Positions 8,883 through 16,962 of a stretch of DNA of 64,000 nt are shown here, piece by piece; the stretch's first letter is position 1, and each line of letters opens with the position of its first letter. The DNA is from Fictibacillus arsenicus (GTDB lineage Bacteria > Bacillota > Bacilli > Bacillales > Fictibacillaceae). The translations under genes and the position numbers were made by a program. Below the pieces are notes generated by a model that was not told the origin of the DNA, searched no databases, and saw only the letters and a list, made by a program, of their open reading frames with translations. The stretch lies in NCBI RefSeq assembly GCF_001999465.1, contig NZ_MQMF01000002.1, positions 620,001-684,000 of the forward strand. Direction: 5' to 3'.

Positions 8883-9557
8883 ATGGATGCTTATAAATAT
8901 ATAAAAGAAGCCATCATACACGGAAAATATGAGCCTGGGATGAGGCTCGGAGAGGAATCTCTTGCGAAGGAACTTAAGCTGAGCCGGACACCGATACGAG
9001 AAGCTATCAAGCAGCTGGAGTCAGAAGGGCTTGTCACTCCTCTTAAACGCGGCGTAAGTGTTCGCCATTTCACACGGGAAGACATTCAGCAAATCTATGA
9101 CCTTCGTACTCTATTAGAGGGTTACGCAGCGAGCCAGGCTGCCCTGCACCGAACAGATGAAGATATCCAAAAGATGAAAGAAGCAAATTCACGTTATGAA
9201 GAAGCGATCGAACGCTATAAGGAAGCAGACTTAAACTCGATTAAAGAGATCGTGAACTTCAACCAGCAGTTTCACGAAGCCATTATTTCAGCCTGTAAGA
9301 ACCCGCATATCTACTTTCATCTATCAAAAGTAGTCGTGGTGCCGCTCGTCTTCCGTTCGTTCTATTGGTACGACGAGTTTGAGCTGAAACGATCATTAGA
9401 AGTTCATAAAACAATCCTTTCGGCGATCCAGAATCAGGACTCCGAACGCGCACGTGTTGCGATGACCGAGCACATCTATCAAGGCAGTGATCAAGTACTT
9501 GCCCATCTAGAAGAAATCAAGAAAATCCATGTGTTGAAGGAGGATACTCATGATTGA
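8883..9557 (+). CDS. GntR-family transcriptional regulator with FCD ligand domain
   Basis: A 224-residue regulator. Residues 1-70 form the winged helix-turn-helix typical of GntR (LAKELKLSRTPIREAIKQLE). Residues about 75-215 are an all-helical FCD domain with histidines placed as in metal- and carboxylate-binding members (FNQQFHEAI, EVHKTIL, TEHIYQGS). FCD regulators usually release DNA when bound to an organic acid of the pathway they control. The ATG at 8883 has AAGGAG eight bases upstream; the in-frame GTG 8874 lies inside that site and is unlikely. It overlaps the following lyase gene by eight bases and sits beside two matching operators, so it most likely controls the whole divergent locus. 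Confidence 0.9.
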   Translation: MDAYKYIKEAIIHGKYEPGMRLGEESLAKELKLSRTPIREAIKQLESEGLVTPLKRGVSVRHFTREDIQQIYDLRTLLEGYAASQAALHRTDEDIQKMKEANSRYEEAIERYKEADLNSIKEIVNFNQQFHEAIISACKNPHIYFHLSKVVVVPLVFRSFYWYDEFELKRSLEVHKTILSAIQNQDSERARVAMTEHIYQGSDQVLAHLEEIKKIHVLKEDTHD

Positions 9558-10431
9558 AATCTGTGAAGTCGGACCACGAGACGGGCTGCAGAACGAACCA
9601 AAGCTCGTCTCCACGGAAACGAAAGTTGAACTTATTAACAAGCTCATCGACTCCGGTATACGTATCATCGAAGCCGTATCATTCGTGAACAAAAAAGTCG
9701 TTCCACAGATGGCGGATGCCGAAGAAGTGATGCGTCTCGTTCCAAAACGAGATGATGTTCTTTATGCAGGGCTCGTTCTAAGCCGATCAGGTCTTGAACG
9801 TGCACTACATACAGACGTCGACTTCCTTCATGTTGTCACAACGACAAGTGACTCTTTCAATCTACGAAACGCTAAACGAACTGTGGATCAGGCGGTTGAT
9901 GAGCTGACAAAGGTTATTAAGGAAGGTGCAGCTTCAAAAGGAGTTTCCGGGGTACTCGGAACAGCATTTGGCTGCCCGTTTGAAGGGGAAGTTCAATTAT
10001 CAAAAGTTTTAAATGTTGCGGAGTCGTTTTTAAAAGCAGGGTGTACCGAGATCACACTTGCAGACACGACCGGAATGGCTAATCCACAGCAGGTGCAGAA
10101 CGTAGTATCAGCTTTTCAGAAACAATTCGGTAAAGAACTGCCACTCGGACTTCACTTCCACAACACACGCGGACTTGGCCTTGCCAATATCCTTGCTGGA
10201 TACCAGGCTGGTGTCACCCGCTTTGATTCATCGATTGGTGGATTAGGCGGTTGTCCATTCGCTCCTAAAGCAGTAGGAAATGTTTGTACGGAAGATATGG
10301 TGAATATGTTTAAAGGGATGAATGTGGAGACGGTAACTAATCTTGAGAGTTTAGTAGAAACATCGAGATGGCTAGAGAGAATTATGGAAAAGCCTCTTGA
10401 CGGAATGCTGATGAAGGCTGGAATTGCATAA
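9550..10431 (+). CDS. HMG-CoA lyase-like acyl-CoA lyase
   Basis: A 293-residue TIM-barrel lyase of the HMG-CoA lyase/DRE-TIM family. The signature EVGPRDGLQNE is at residues 5-15 (catalytic arginine and metal aspartate). HFHNTRGLGLAN near residue 200 supplies the metal histidines, and GGLGGCPFAPKAVGN near 230 holds the catalytic cysteine loop. Classical HMG-CoA lyases read HDTYG where this protein has HNTRG, so it belongs to a different subgroup and its substrate may be another 3-hydroxy-3-methyl acyl-CoA, such as citramalyl-CoA. It is co-transcribed with gntR (eight-base overlap). The enzyme class is firm; the name is left open. Confidence 0.87.
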   Translation: MIEICEVGPRDGLQNEPKLVSTETKVELINKLIDSGIRIIEAVSFVNKKVVPQMADAEEVMRLVPKRDDVLYAGLVLSRSGLERALHTDVDFLHVVTTTSDSFNLRNAKRTVDQAVDELTKVIKEGAASKGVSGVLGTAFGCPFEGEVQLSKVLNVAESFLKAGCTEITLADTTGMANPQQVQNVVSAFQKQFGKELPLGLHFHNTRGLGLANILAGYQAGVTRFDSSIGGLGGCPFAPKAVGNVCTEDMVNMFKGMNVETVTNLESLVETSRWLERIMEKPLDGMLMKAGIA

Positions 10432-10442
10432 ATAATAAAAAT

Positions 10443-10473
10443 GCTTAAGAAATTAAACTTTTCAAGCTTTTTT
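10443..10473 (+). terminator. Probable terminator after the lyase gene
   Basis: An imperfect stem (GCTT..AAGAAA with TTTTC.AAGC) ending in six T residues, starting 12 bases after the lyase stop. Confidence 0.55.
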
Positions 10474-10544
10474 AAAACAGATTCGCCCCTCAACTGGATA
10501 AAAATGTTAAAATTAATAATAACTAAACTAGAGGTGGCTAAATA

Positions 10545-10724
10545 ATGAAAAAACAAGTATGTTGTATTAGATGTGGAATCAGACTTCATCCAACTGATTG
10601 GGAAATCTTAAAGTATAATAATCAAATGCCTATTTGTGATGAGTGTGATATTAAATATTCAAATGAAAATAAAAAGATTTTAAATGCTTCTTTACAGTTG
10701 AATTACTGTAATAAAGTTAAGTAG
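10545..10724 (+). CDS. Small zinc-ribbon-like protein
   Basis: A 59-residue frame from ATG 10545 to TAG 10724, with GAGGTGG eight bases upstream. The peptide carries two CxxC pairs (CIRC at residues 7-10 and CDEC at 31-34), the spacing expected of a small zinc ribbon or rubredoxin-like knuckle, and a lysine/asparagine-rich tail. It sits between the catabolic locus and the McrBC/BREX island and runs toward the island genes, converging with mcrC. It may be an island-edge gene, since its AT-rich codon use resembles the island more than the lyase gene. The ribosome site and motif support a real gene; the function is unknown. Confidence 0.55.
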   Translation: MKKQVCCIRCGIRLHPTDWEILKYNNQMPICDECDIKYSNENKKILNASLQLNYCNKVK

Positions 10725-10734
10725 ATAAATATGA

Positions 10735-10771
10735 AAATAGATGACCTCAGAATGAAATGGGTCATCTATTT
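10735..10771. terminator. Bidirectional terminator between zinc-ribbon gene and mcrC
   Basis: A 12-bp perfect stem (AAATAGATGACC with GGTCATCTATTT) and a 13-base loop, between two converging genes. A-rich sequence flanks it on one side and T-rich on the other, so it can serve both strands. Confidence 0.65.
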
Positions 10772-10804
10772 CTATAAAAAGAAGGTTATTTTTTTAGTGT
10801 TTTT

Positions 10805-12079
10805 TTATTTTATAAGGCTTTTTATTAATTCTCTGAGAATTTTCGTATCTCTGCATTTGATAGATTCTAAAATTTTTTCTATACTGATTGGTTTTAAATA
10901 CATAGCACCTGGATAGTTCGAATAAATATTAAGGTTGATTTTATTTATGTCCATTAAACGATCATCAGCAAAACTTGGATAGACAATTGTTGAGATGTAA
11001 ACATCCTTGCTCTGGCTATTTTTATTTTGAGCATAAAATGCGAGTTGAAAGACATCACTTGTATCAACTCGTCTTTTACCATAATGTTTATATTTCACAT
11101 CTAGAATACTTATCTCATTAGTCGTTTTATTTTCTACTAATATATCAGGAATAATGTGTCTATAACTTTGCCCATCCATAGTTATACCATTTGTTATTCT
11201 CTTTCCTGGAATAACCTTAAAAACTGGTGGCAAATATTTTGTTAATAATTTCACTACAAACTTTTCAAACAAATCGTTCATATCAATTAGAAAAGAGTAA
11301 AAAGAGTTTTGGTTATCGAGGAATGACGTTGCTGAAAGACCTTTCCAAAGATGGTGTCCAATCTTATGTGCTCTTTCATAGTGTGTATTTAATCGATTAT
11401 AGTTAAATGTCGGCCATACGGTATCCTTATACTCATCACATAACAACTCGATTTGAGAGCGTATCATATTTAGTTTTTGTTTCGTTTTTGTTGACAATCT
11501 ATATGTCGAAATCTTGGATAGTACAGAAAGTAGAATTTGATTATCAACAATATTTGTTACTAATTCATCATACTCGCAATAAACCTTGTTAGGAAGATTA
11601 TAGTTTTGTTTTAGATTTTGTCGAAATTCAACCCTACCTCTTAAATTAACAAGGTTCTCTGCTTCTGTTATATACTCTTTTACCAATCCTATTTTTAACA
11701 CACGCTCGGCTTCTTTAAGGAAAACTCGAACAAGGATCTCTAACAAATCCGTTTTCCCTATAGCTCCATCTGTGTCTTGCCATTGATAAAATGGTAATTC
11801 TTCAATAAAGGAAATCATCTCTAATAAAGCAGTAAACCCTTTGTTAAATTTGGGTTGGATCACGATTCTAGCTTTTTCAAGTTCAATAACACCAACCCAA
11901 CTCTGAGTTTGTAGACGAAGACCATTTTTTAGTTCGTCAAAATAAAACCGTTTTTCCCATGGTCTTTTTTCATGAATGATAGAGCTTTTCACAAGGTACA
12001 GTCGTTCTTCTTGTGTAAGTTCATAATTAGGAATGAAAATATCATCAGAATACTCACTTACAACAAATTGCTGTTTCAT
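10805..12079 (-). CDS. mcrC: McrC-like nuclease subunit of a McrBC restriction system
   Basis: A 424-residue protein of the McrC (5-methylcytosine restriction component) family. The N-terminal part resembles the beta-rich region that contacts the McrB hexamer. The C-terminal third is a PD-(D/E)XK nuclease: PDIL near residue 318 provides the acidic residue and SILDVKYK near 331-338 provides the DxK. McrC stimulates the GTPase of McrB and makes the double-strand cuts in modified DNA. The start overlaps the mcrB stop by four bases, typical of equal expression. It is the last gene of the island, with a terminator downstream. The family call is firm; which base modification is recognised cannot be told. 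Confidence 0.88.
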   Translation of the reverse strand: MKQQFVVSEYSDDIFIPNYELTQEERLYLVKSSIIHEKRPWEKRFYFDELKNGLRLQTQSWVGVIELEKARIVIQPKFNKGFTALLEMISFIEELPFYQWQDTDGAIGKTDLLEILVRVFLKEAERVLKIGLVKEYITEAENLVNLRGRVEFRQNLKQNYNLPNKVYCEYDELVTNIVDNQILLSVLSKISTYRLSTKTKQKLNMIRSQIELLCDEYKDTVWPTFNYNRLNTHYERAHKIGHHLWKGLSATSFLDNQNSFYSFLIDMNDLFEKFVVKLLTKYLPPVFKVIPGKRITNGITMDGQSYRHIIPDILVENKTTNEISILDVKYKHYGKRRVDTSDVFQLAFYAQNKNSQSKDVYISTIVYPSFADDRLMDINKINLNIYSNYPGAMYLKPISIEKILESIKCRDTKILRELIKSLIK

Positions 12080-14553
12080 AATTTGGTTCCTTTGAATTGA
12101 TTTTCAATAGCTTGGATAAAAGCATCATCGGTTTCATAGAGTAATGCGGTATTGATTTCCATCTTTTCAATATTAATAAACTCTTCCCCAATAATTTCAG
12201 CTAACTGACTATAGTCATCGAAGCAATATTCTTGCACGAGTGGAATAATCTCAAAGTTGAATATTTCTTTTATCTCTGAAATTGAGTTAACTTGTTCTCC
12301 ATTCTTCATAAAATAAGCATGCCCTATCTGTTTGTCTCTTCCTTGAAGAAATAATAATTTTTCATTTATAGATCTTAAAATATCTCCTGGTGTAATACTT
12401 AAAAGGTCCACAGGATGATTGATTAAGTCATAATTAGGCATACACTCAATAAAAGCAAATCTGCGCTTTAAAGCAGCATCCATCATTTTAATACTTCTAT
12501 CAGAGGTATTCATGGTTCCGATTAAAAATAGATTCTTAGGAATGCAGAAGGACTCTTTACTCTGTGGGAGTCTAACTTCCACCTCACGCTTATCCATTTC
12601 CAACAAAGTAATTATCTCACCAAAGATCTTTGGTACATTCCCTCTGTTTAATTCATCAATAATAAAGTAATAATTAGAATCTTCATTTTCCTGAGCTTTT
12701 TCTGCAAAAAGTCTGAAGATTCCTTTTTCAAGTTTAAAAGCAATGTTACCATTATCTGAATGAACTGGTTTATAACCTTCTAAGAAGTCCTCGTATTGAT
12801 AAGATGGATGAAACGTACAGATTTCCATGTTATTTTGACTTACATGGTTATCTAAAATAGTAGCATTTTCGATATCACCATATTCAATAAGGGTTTCTTT
12901 AACAGCATCCACAAATTGATCATTCACTTCAAATAAGGTACCACGATTCCCCATTTTCCCAGCTTGAGTTGATTTATATTCAGGTAAATCTTTAAATTCT
13001 TTATAAGGGATTTCGGTATCGAAAGAACGTACACCTTTTACAAGTATACTTTCATCTTCATACTCCCCTACAATTTCGGCAATACCCACTAATGCGTTAC
13101 GGGCACTCCCACCTCTATAGCAGAGTATCTTTTCACCTTTTTTAACATTTTTAAAATTTCTTACAACCGTTTTTGTGTTCCATCTTTCTTCCTTACCATC
13201 TAGAATTTGTTCCCACCTAAAGTCATCTGTACTCTCTGATGCTACCATCAACCAAGTTTTTAATGGATTTCCTTGATTTTTAAACAATTTCTCCTTTTCG
13301 TTTTTCCAATTGATGAACTTACGAGCCATATATGTTTTTCCAGTACCTGGAGGACCATACAAAATAATTTGTCCTTTTCTGTTCAATGCTTGCTCGATCA
13401 TTTCAAAGAAACGCTCTTCTTCCGACGTATAATGTTTCACAGGAGTTCCTTCTACTTCTTTAGAAGTTGTCCATTCAATAACCTGTTTTTTTCCTACTTT
13501 AGCTACTGTTTTGTAGCCCCAATACTCTTGTTTAGGAATCTCTAAAGCTGGATTATATACAGTGTCCCATTTGACGTAAACTACATGTTTAAAGGTAGCG
13601 AGATCATCCCTGTATTCATAACCCTTTTCTGTAACAGTTCCAATTCCAAGAATTTTGGACTTTCCTTTATTCGCTATTACTTTATCTCCAGTTTTAAGTT
13701 GATAGAATTCCCATAATTCATTTGCCTTTTCAGTGTTTTTTTGAACGGAGTTATGTAATCCTAAATTTTGAAAAGCTGCTTTAAATTCTTTATAATCGTT
13801 AAATTCAGTTAGATCTCCTACTGTATCCCAACCTACTGATATATAACCACCGTCAAGACATTCCTCCCATTTAACTCCTTCGTTTCCAGGTGAAACTTTT
13901 ACATATTGTTCTTCACGCATAAACTCATGGTATAGGAAATGAGAAATTAATATAGGATCAAATTCTTTTAATTCTTCCGTGTTATTAATCACTTGTCTTA
14001 ACATAATGTTTAATTCAACTGAATCTTTTCCTTTAAATTCTGTTTCACTTACTCCTAGTTCAAGTAAAAACTTTCTAAGGTGATTTGCATTATAAATAGT
14101 TACAAGTTTGTCAGGGTGATACATGTATAGTATCTTTCCCTTTAACATATTTGCAGGTGAAAGAAGGTTATCCTCTTCAATCCCTTTGTATGTACCGTTA
14201 TCAAATGCATTAATAAGTTTTAGCATATCATCTCTCAACGCCAACCAAGCTTGCTCTACATTTTCATATTGAGAAGGATATTGCCATTGATTATCTTTTT
14301 TTCGAAAATATATAATATGTTTTGCAGCACTTCCACCTTTTATACTACCAAGTGGTATTGAATTATATTCTAGCCACCAACCAAATGAGTCTTTTTTAGT
14401 TCTCCCTAATGCATAATGTTCAACAGTCATATTACTAAGATCGTTTTTAGGGAATTTCATTATGAACTCTTTATGCAATCGTTTAGCTTCTTCAAGAATT
14501 TTTTCTACTTCAGAAGTTTTGTATTCTAGTATTTTCTCTTTTAATCTTTGCAT
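12076..14553 (-). CDS. mcrB: McrB-like NTPase with two PUA/EVE-type domains
   Basis: An 825-residue motor and recognition subunit. The N-terminal 180 residues form a domain resembling those of other type IV McrB-like proteins. Residues about 240-350 look like a PUA-like fold. The AAA+ core begins with Walker A GPPGTGKT near 400 and resumes with Walker B FIIDELNRGNVPKIFGE near 628 and the McrB sensor MNTSDRS near 680, followed by LKRRFAF. Between Walker A and Walker B, at about 425-560, lies an inserted EVE-like domain (starts near TWLMVASES). EVE and PUA domains read modified bases, so recognition and motor parts are fused. A ribosome site (GGAGG) precedes the ATG. The gene lies behind a terminator, so it probably has its own promoter within 14554-14656. 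Confidence 0.85.
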   Translation of the reverse strand: MQRLKEKILEYKTSEVEKILEEAKRLHKEFIMKFPKNDLSNMTVEHYALGRTKKDSFGWWLEYNSIPLGSIKGGSAAKHIIYFRKKDNQWQYPSQYENVEQAWLALRDDMLKLINAFDNGTYKGIEEDNLLSPANMLKGKILYMYHPDKLVTIYNANHLRKFLLELGVSETEFKGKDSVELNIMLRQVINNTEELKEFDPILISHFLYHEFMREEQYVKVSPGNEGVKWEECLDGGYISVGWDTVGDLTEFNDYKEFKAAFQNLGLHNSVQKNTEKANELWEFYQLKTGDKVIANKGKSKILGIGTVTEKGYEYRDDLATFKHVVYVKWDTVYNPALEIPKQEYWGYKTVAKVGKKQVIEWTTSKEVEGTPVKHYTSEEERFFEMIEQALNRKGQIILYGPPGTGKTYMARKFINWKNEKEKLFKNQGNPLKTWLMVASESTDDFRWEQILDGKEERWNTKTVVRNFKNVKKGEKILCYRGGSARNALVGIAEIVGEYEDESILVKGVRSFDTEIPYKEFKDLPEYKSTQAGKMGNRGTLFEVNDQFVDAVKETLIEYGDIENATILDNHVSQNNMEICTFHPSYQYEDFLEGYKPVHSDNGNIAFKLEKGIFRLFAEKAQENEDSNYYFIIDELNRGNVPKIFGEIITLLEMDKREVEVRLPQSKESFCIPKNLFLIGTMNTSDRSIKMMDAALKRRFAFIECMPNYDLINHPVDLLSITPGDILRSINEKLLFLQGRDKQIGHAYFMKNGEQVNSISEIKEIFNFEIIPLVQEYCFDDYSQLAEIIGEEFINIEKMEINTALLYETDDAFIQAIENQFKGTKL

Positions 14554-14661
14554 CTCTTTGCCTCCATAAAAAGTTATAACCTTATTATATATGAAAACTG
14601 TATAAAAATTGGTAAAACGATAGTTTTATATATTATTCAAGATATTCTGTTGAAAGTAAAA

Positions 14662-14686
14662 AGCATGCTAAACAATTTAGCATGCT
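14662..14686 (-). terminator. Strong terminator between the unknown pair and mcrBC
   Basis: An 11-bp perfect stem (AGCATGCTAAA with TTTAGCATGCT) and a three-base loop. On the minus strand a T-rich tract follows. It separates the 166-residue gene from mcrB, so mcrBC must be transcribed on its own or by read-through. Confidence 0.85.
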
Positions 14687-14703
14687 CTTATTAACCTTAA
14701 ATT

Positions 14704-15204
14704 TTATTTAATAAAATTAAATAGATAAGATTCCATTGGTTTCTTTAATAATTCTAAATCATCAACAATATCAATAGAAGAATTAGTTACATCAATAATT
14801 CCAGACTTAATATGTAGTTTGTTTCTCTCATATTTTAAAAGATAGCCCACTGAGGTATCTTCATAAACTCTTAGGTTTTTATAAGGAATAAAATATGTTG
14901 GTATTTCTTCATCCTCATAGTATTCCTCTGCCTCTTCATCATTTAAATAAAGATAGGTATTACCATCAATACAATTTAATTCATTGTCCATTACATTTGA
15001 AGAGAAATTTACATAAACGTATTTTCCCTCTTTCACAAGATGGTCCATTAATTCTTCTATCTCTAAGTTAGTTTCCATCATTTCAATATTTTTTAAAGTG
15101 TTAGTACTAAAAACGTTATGGCTCATAAACTTTTTACCATTGCTTTTAGAAGTTTTAAGCATACCATTAATATTAATTGAATCCATTTCTATTTCTAAAT
15201 TCAT
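14704..15204 (-). CDS. Unknown protein, second gene of the island cassette
   Basis: A 166-residue acidic protein with a strongly negative middle (NDEEAEEYYEDEE near residues 87-99). It has alternating hydrophobic segments that suggest a beta-rich fold, and no membrane segment, signal peptide or catalytic motif. AAAGGGGA precedes the ATG. It follows the 532-residue gene by 30 bases and is followed by a strong terminator, so the two form a separate bicistronic unit between BREX and McrBC. An acidic small partner could be a DNA mimic, an immunity or a regulatory subunit, but nothing in the sequence proves this. I do not recognise the family. Confidence 0.7.
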   Translation of the reverse strand: MNLEIEMDSININGMLKTSKSNGKKFMSHNVFSTNTLKNIEMMETNLEIEELMDHLVKEGKYVYVNFSSNVMDNELNCIDGNTYLYLNDEEAEEYYEDEEIPTYFIPYKNLRVYEDTSVGYLLKYERNKLHIKSGIIDVTNSSIDIVDDLELLKKPMESYLFNFIK

Positions 15205-15234
15205 AAAAAGGTCCCCTTTATCATTGTATTAAAA

Positions 15235-16833
15235 TTAATCTAATTTCGGCCAAACGAATTCGTTTTTATAGTACTTACTTTTTAACCTTCCCAGATCGTA
15301 CTCCCATTCTCCAATACTATAAGAATTCTTTATAGCTCCATTTTTTTGTTTCTTTCTTAACCTAACATTATAAGCAATTATATTAGCTACCCTCTTGAGG
15401 CCCAATTTAGGTACTGCAGTTTGCAAGACATTCCATCTTTTTTCTCGATTTAGTCCGGTAATGCGATAACCCAATTTAGCTAATTCACTTGTAGTATTAA
15501 GAAAATCATTAGAGTTAGTAGATTCTAAGTTATTGTTTTGTATAATTTCTGTTGTTGGCCATTTGAATAAATCATTATTAATCTTTAATTTAGAGTTCAT
15601 TATATTTACTTGTTTTTTATTTATTATGGTGGATAATGGATAACCCTCAACATTTGCCCAGCCACCTTTTCTGAGCTTTATGATTTGTAGCACTTGTTCT
15701 CTATTAACGTATGCTTTTTGATCATTAGGTTTTATGAAGGCTTTTATAACAAAATAATTTTTTGGAGATGAACTTTTATTTAAATTATGATAAATAGCAA
15801 ACAGTATTTCCTTCTCTCTAAAACCATTATTTTCATTAGTGTCTTCTAAGAAATGAACTGTATTAAACATAGGAGTATTTTTAGTAGATATTTTAGAATT
15901 CACCATCTCTTTATCATGCATTTTTAGCGGTAAATTAATTAATAGTTTCTTTTTTATAAAATTAAATATTATTTCCTTTTCCGACGAATCCAAATCTGTA
16001 ATCTCATTAAGTAAATTCTCTATTTTAATTTTATAATCTTTTGAAACGTCTTTATTCTGCATCATTTCTAAAACCAATGGATAAAGAACAACTTCAGCTC
16101 TGTCTTCATTAAGAAAAACTGTAGTATCTTTACAGCAGTTAATAAACTCTTTTTCATTTTCTAAATATACTCCGTACCATAAAAACTTAGAAAAAATTAA
16201 ACTATTAATTTTTTCTGAAGAAAAGTAATCAAAATCATTGATTGTATCCAAATAAATATCTAATAATTCATTTCTTTTTCCATATAACAAATAAGATTTC
16301 AACAACTCTAAAATAAGGGGTAATGAAAATCTTTCATAAACATTTCCTTCAAAAGAACTATGTTTGTATCTGAAAAATTCTTCCACTTGATTCTTAACCG
16401 AAGAATAATAAAGTGAATTTAATAATTTTAAAGCTAAATAATAACATTCATTTGAGTAATCTTTATTTCGTGATTCTAAGGTTTCTCCAATAAATTCTAA
16501 CACTTGTACAATTGTAATATCATTTTGTTTTAATACAAATTGTGGATCTTCAACCATAGATTGAAGAGTTAACTCATCAGCTTGTAAATCTTCACTACTC
16601 TTTTTATCCTTGAGCTCAACATTTAAATTCTGTTTTTCAACTTTTTTAGAAGATAAAGTCTTATTCTTTTCTTTTTCAAATTTCAATTCTTTTTTTAAAT
16701 GTTCTAATTCAATTTCTCTTTTTACAAGAATTAATTTGCACTCAGTAAGTTCAGTGTGATACCTTTCAATTTCAGCAAATAATTTATCCAAATCCTTTTC
16801 AAAATTATTTATTATTACTTCCTTAGATATCAT
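15235..16833 (-). CDS. Unknown coiled-coil protein, first gene of the island cassette
   Basis: A 532-residue protein. Residues about 1-90 are a lysine/glutamate-rich coiled coil. Residues 95-310 are predominantly helical, possibly a repeat-like scaffold. A basic C-terminal block (about 455-530: GYRITGLNREKRWNVL followed by a conserved-looking stretch with ANIIAYNVRLRKKQK and EWEYDLGRL) looks like a compact, positively charged module that could bind nucleic acid. No nuclease or ATPase motif was found. AGGAGAGG lies four bases before the ATG, and a TATAAT-type promoter in an inverted repeat lies just upstream. It is expressed apart from BREX by virtue of the preceding terminator. The position between BREX and McrBC suggests a defence accessory of unknown type. 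Confidence 0.7.
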   Translation of the reverse strand: MISKEVIINNFEKDLDKLFAEIERYHTELTECKLILVKREIELEHLKKELKFEKEKNKTLSSKKVEKQNLNVELKDKKSSEDLQADELTLQSMVEDPQFVLKQNDITIVQVLEFIGETLESRNKDYSNECYYLALKLLNSLYYSSVKNQVEEFFRYKHSSFEGNVYERFSLPLILELLKSYLLYGKRNELLDIYLDTINDFDYFSSEKINSLIFSKFLWYGVYLENEKEFINCCKDTTVFLNEDRAEVVLYPLVLEMMQNKDVSKDYKIKIENLLNEITDLDSSEKEIIFNFIKKKLLINLPLKMHDKEMVNSKISTKNTPMFNTVHFLEDTNENNGFREKEILFAIYHNLNKSSSPKNYFVIKAFIKPNDQKAYVNREQVLQIIKLRKGGWANVEGYPLSTIINKKQVNIMNSKLKINNDLFKWPTTEIIQNNNLESTNSNDFLNTTSELAKLGYRITGLNREKRWNVLQTAVPKLGLKRVANIIAYNVRLRKKQKNGAIKNSYSIGEWEYDLGRLKSKYYKNEFVWPKLD

Positions 16834-16864
16834 AAAACCTCTCCTGTAATAAATTTGAACTAAT

Positions 16865-16897
16865 GGTAATTATATAATATAAATTACCAAAGTAATA
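16865..16897 (-). promoter_or_regulatory. Promoter with operator-like inverted repeat for the unknown pair
   Basis: On the minus strand a perfect TATAAT (16869-16874) lies 17 bases after TATTAC (16892-16897). The -10 box is inside an inverted repeat, GGTAATT (16865-16871) and AATTACC (16882-16888), so a dimeric repressor bound there would block it. It is about 36 bases upstream of the 532-residue gene. Confidence 0.45.
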
Positions 16898-16912
16898 CCT
16901 TATTACAATAAT

Positions 16913-16942
16913 AAAAACAAAGATCCTTAGACCTTTGTTTTT
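16913..16942 (-). terminator. Terminator ending the BREX operon
   Basis: A ten-base perfect stem (AAAAACAAAG with CTTTGTTTTT) and ten-base loop, 20 bases after the brxL stop; the 3-prime arm itself gives the T run. Confidence 0.8.
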
Positions 16943-16962
16943 ATTGAGAATAGTTTTTAGAA

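Noticed and set aside
10152-10589. Minus-strand frame of 145 codons opposite the lyase gene
   Set aside because: It overlaps the strongly supported lyase gene and the small zinc-ribbon gene, and its sequence lacks protein character.
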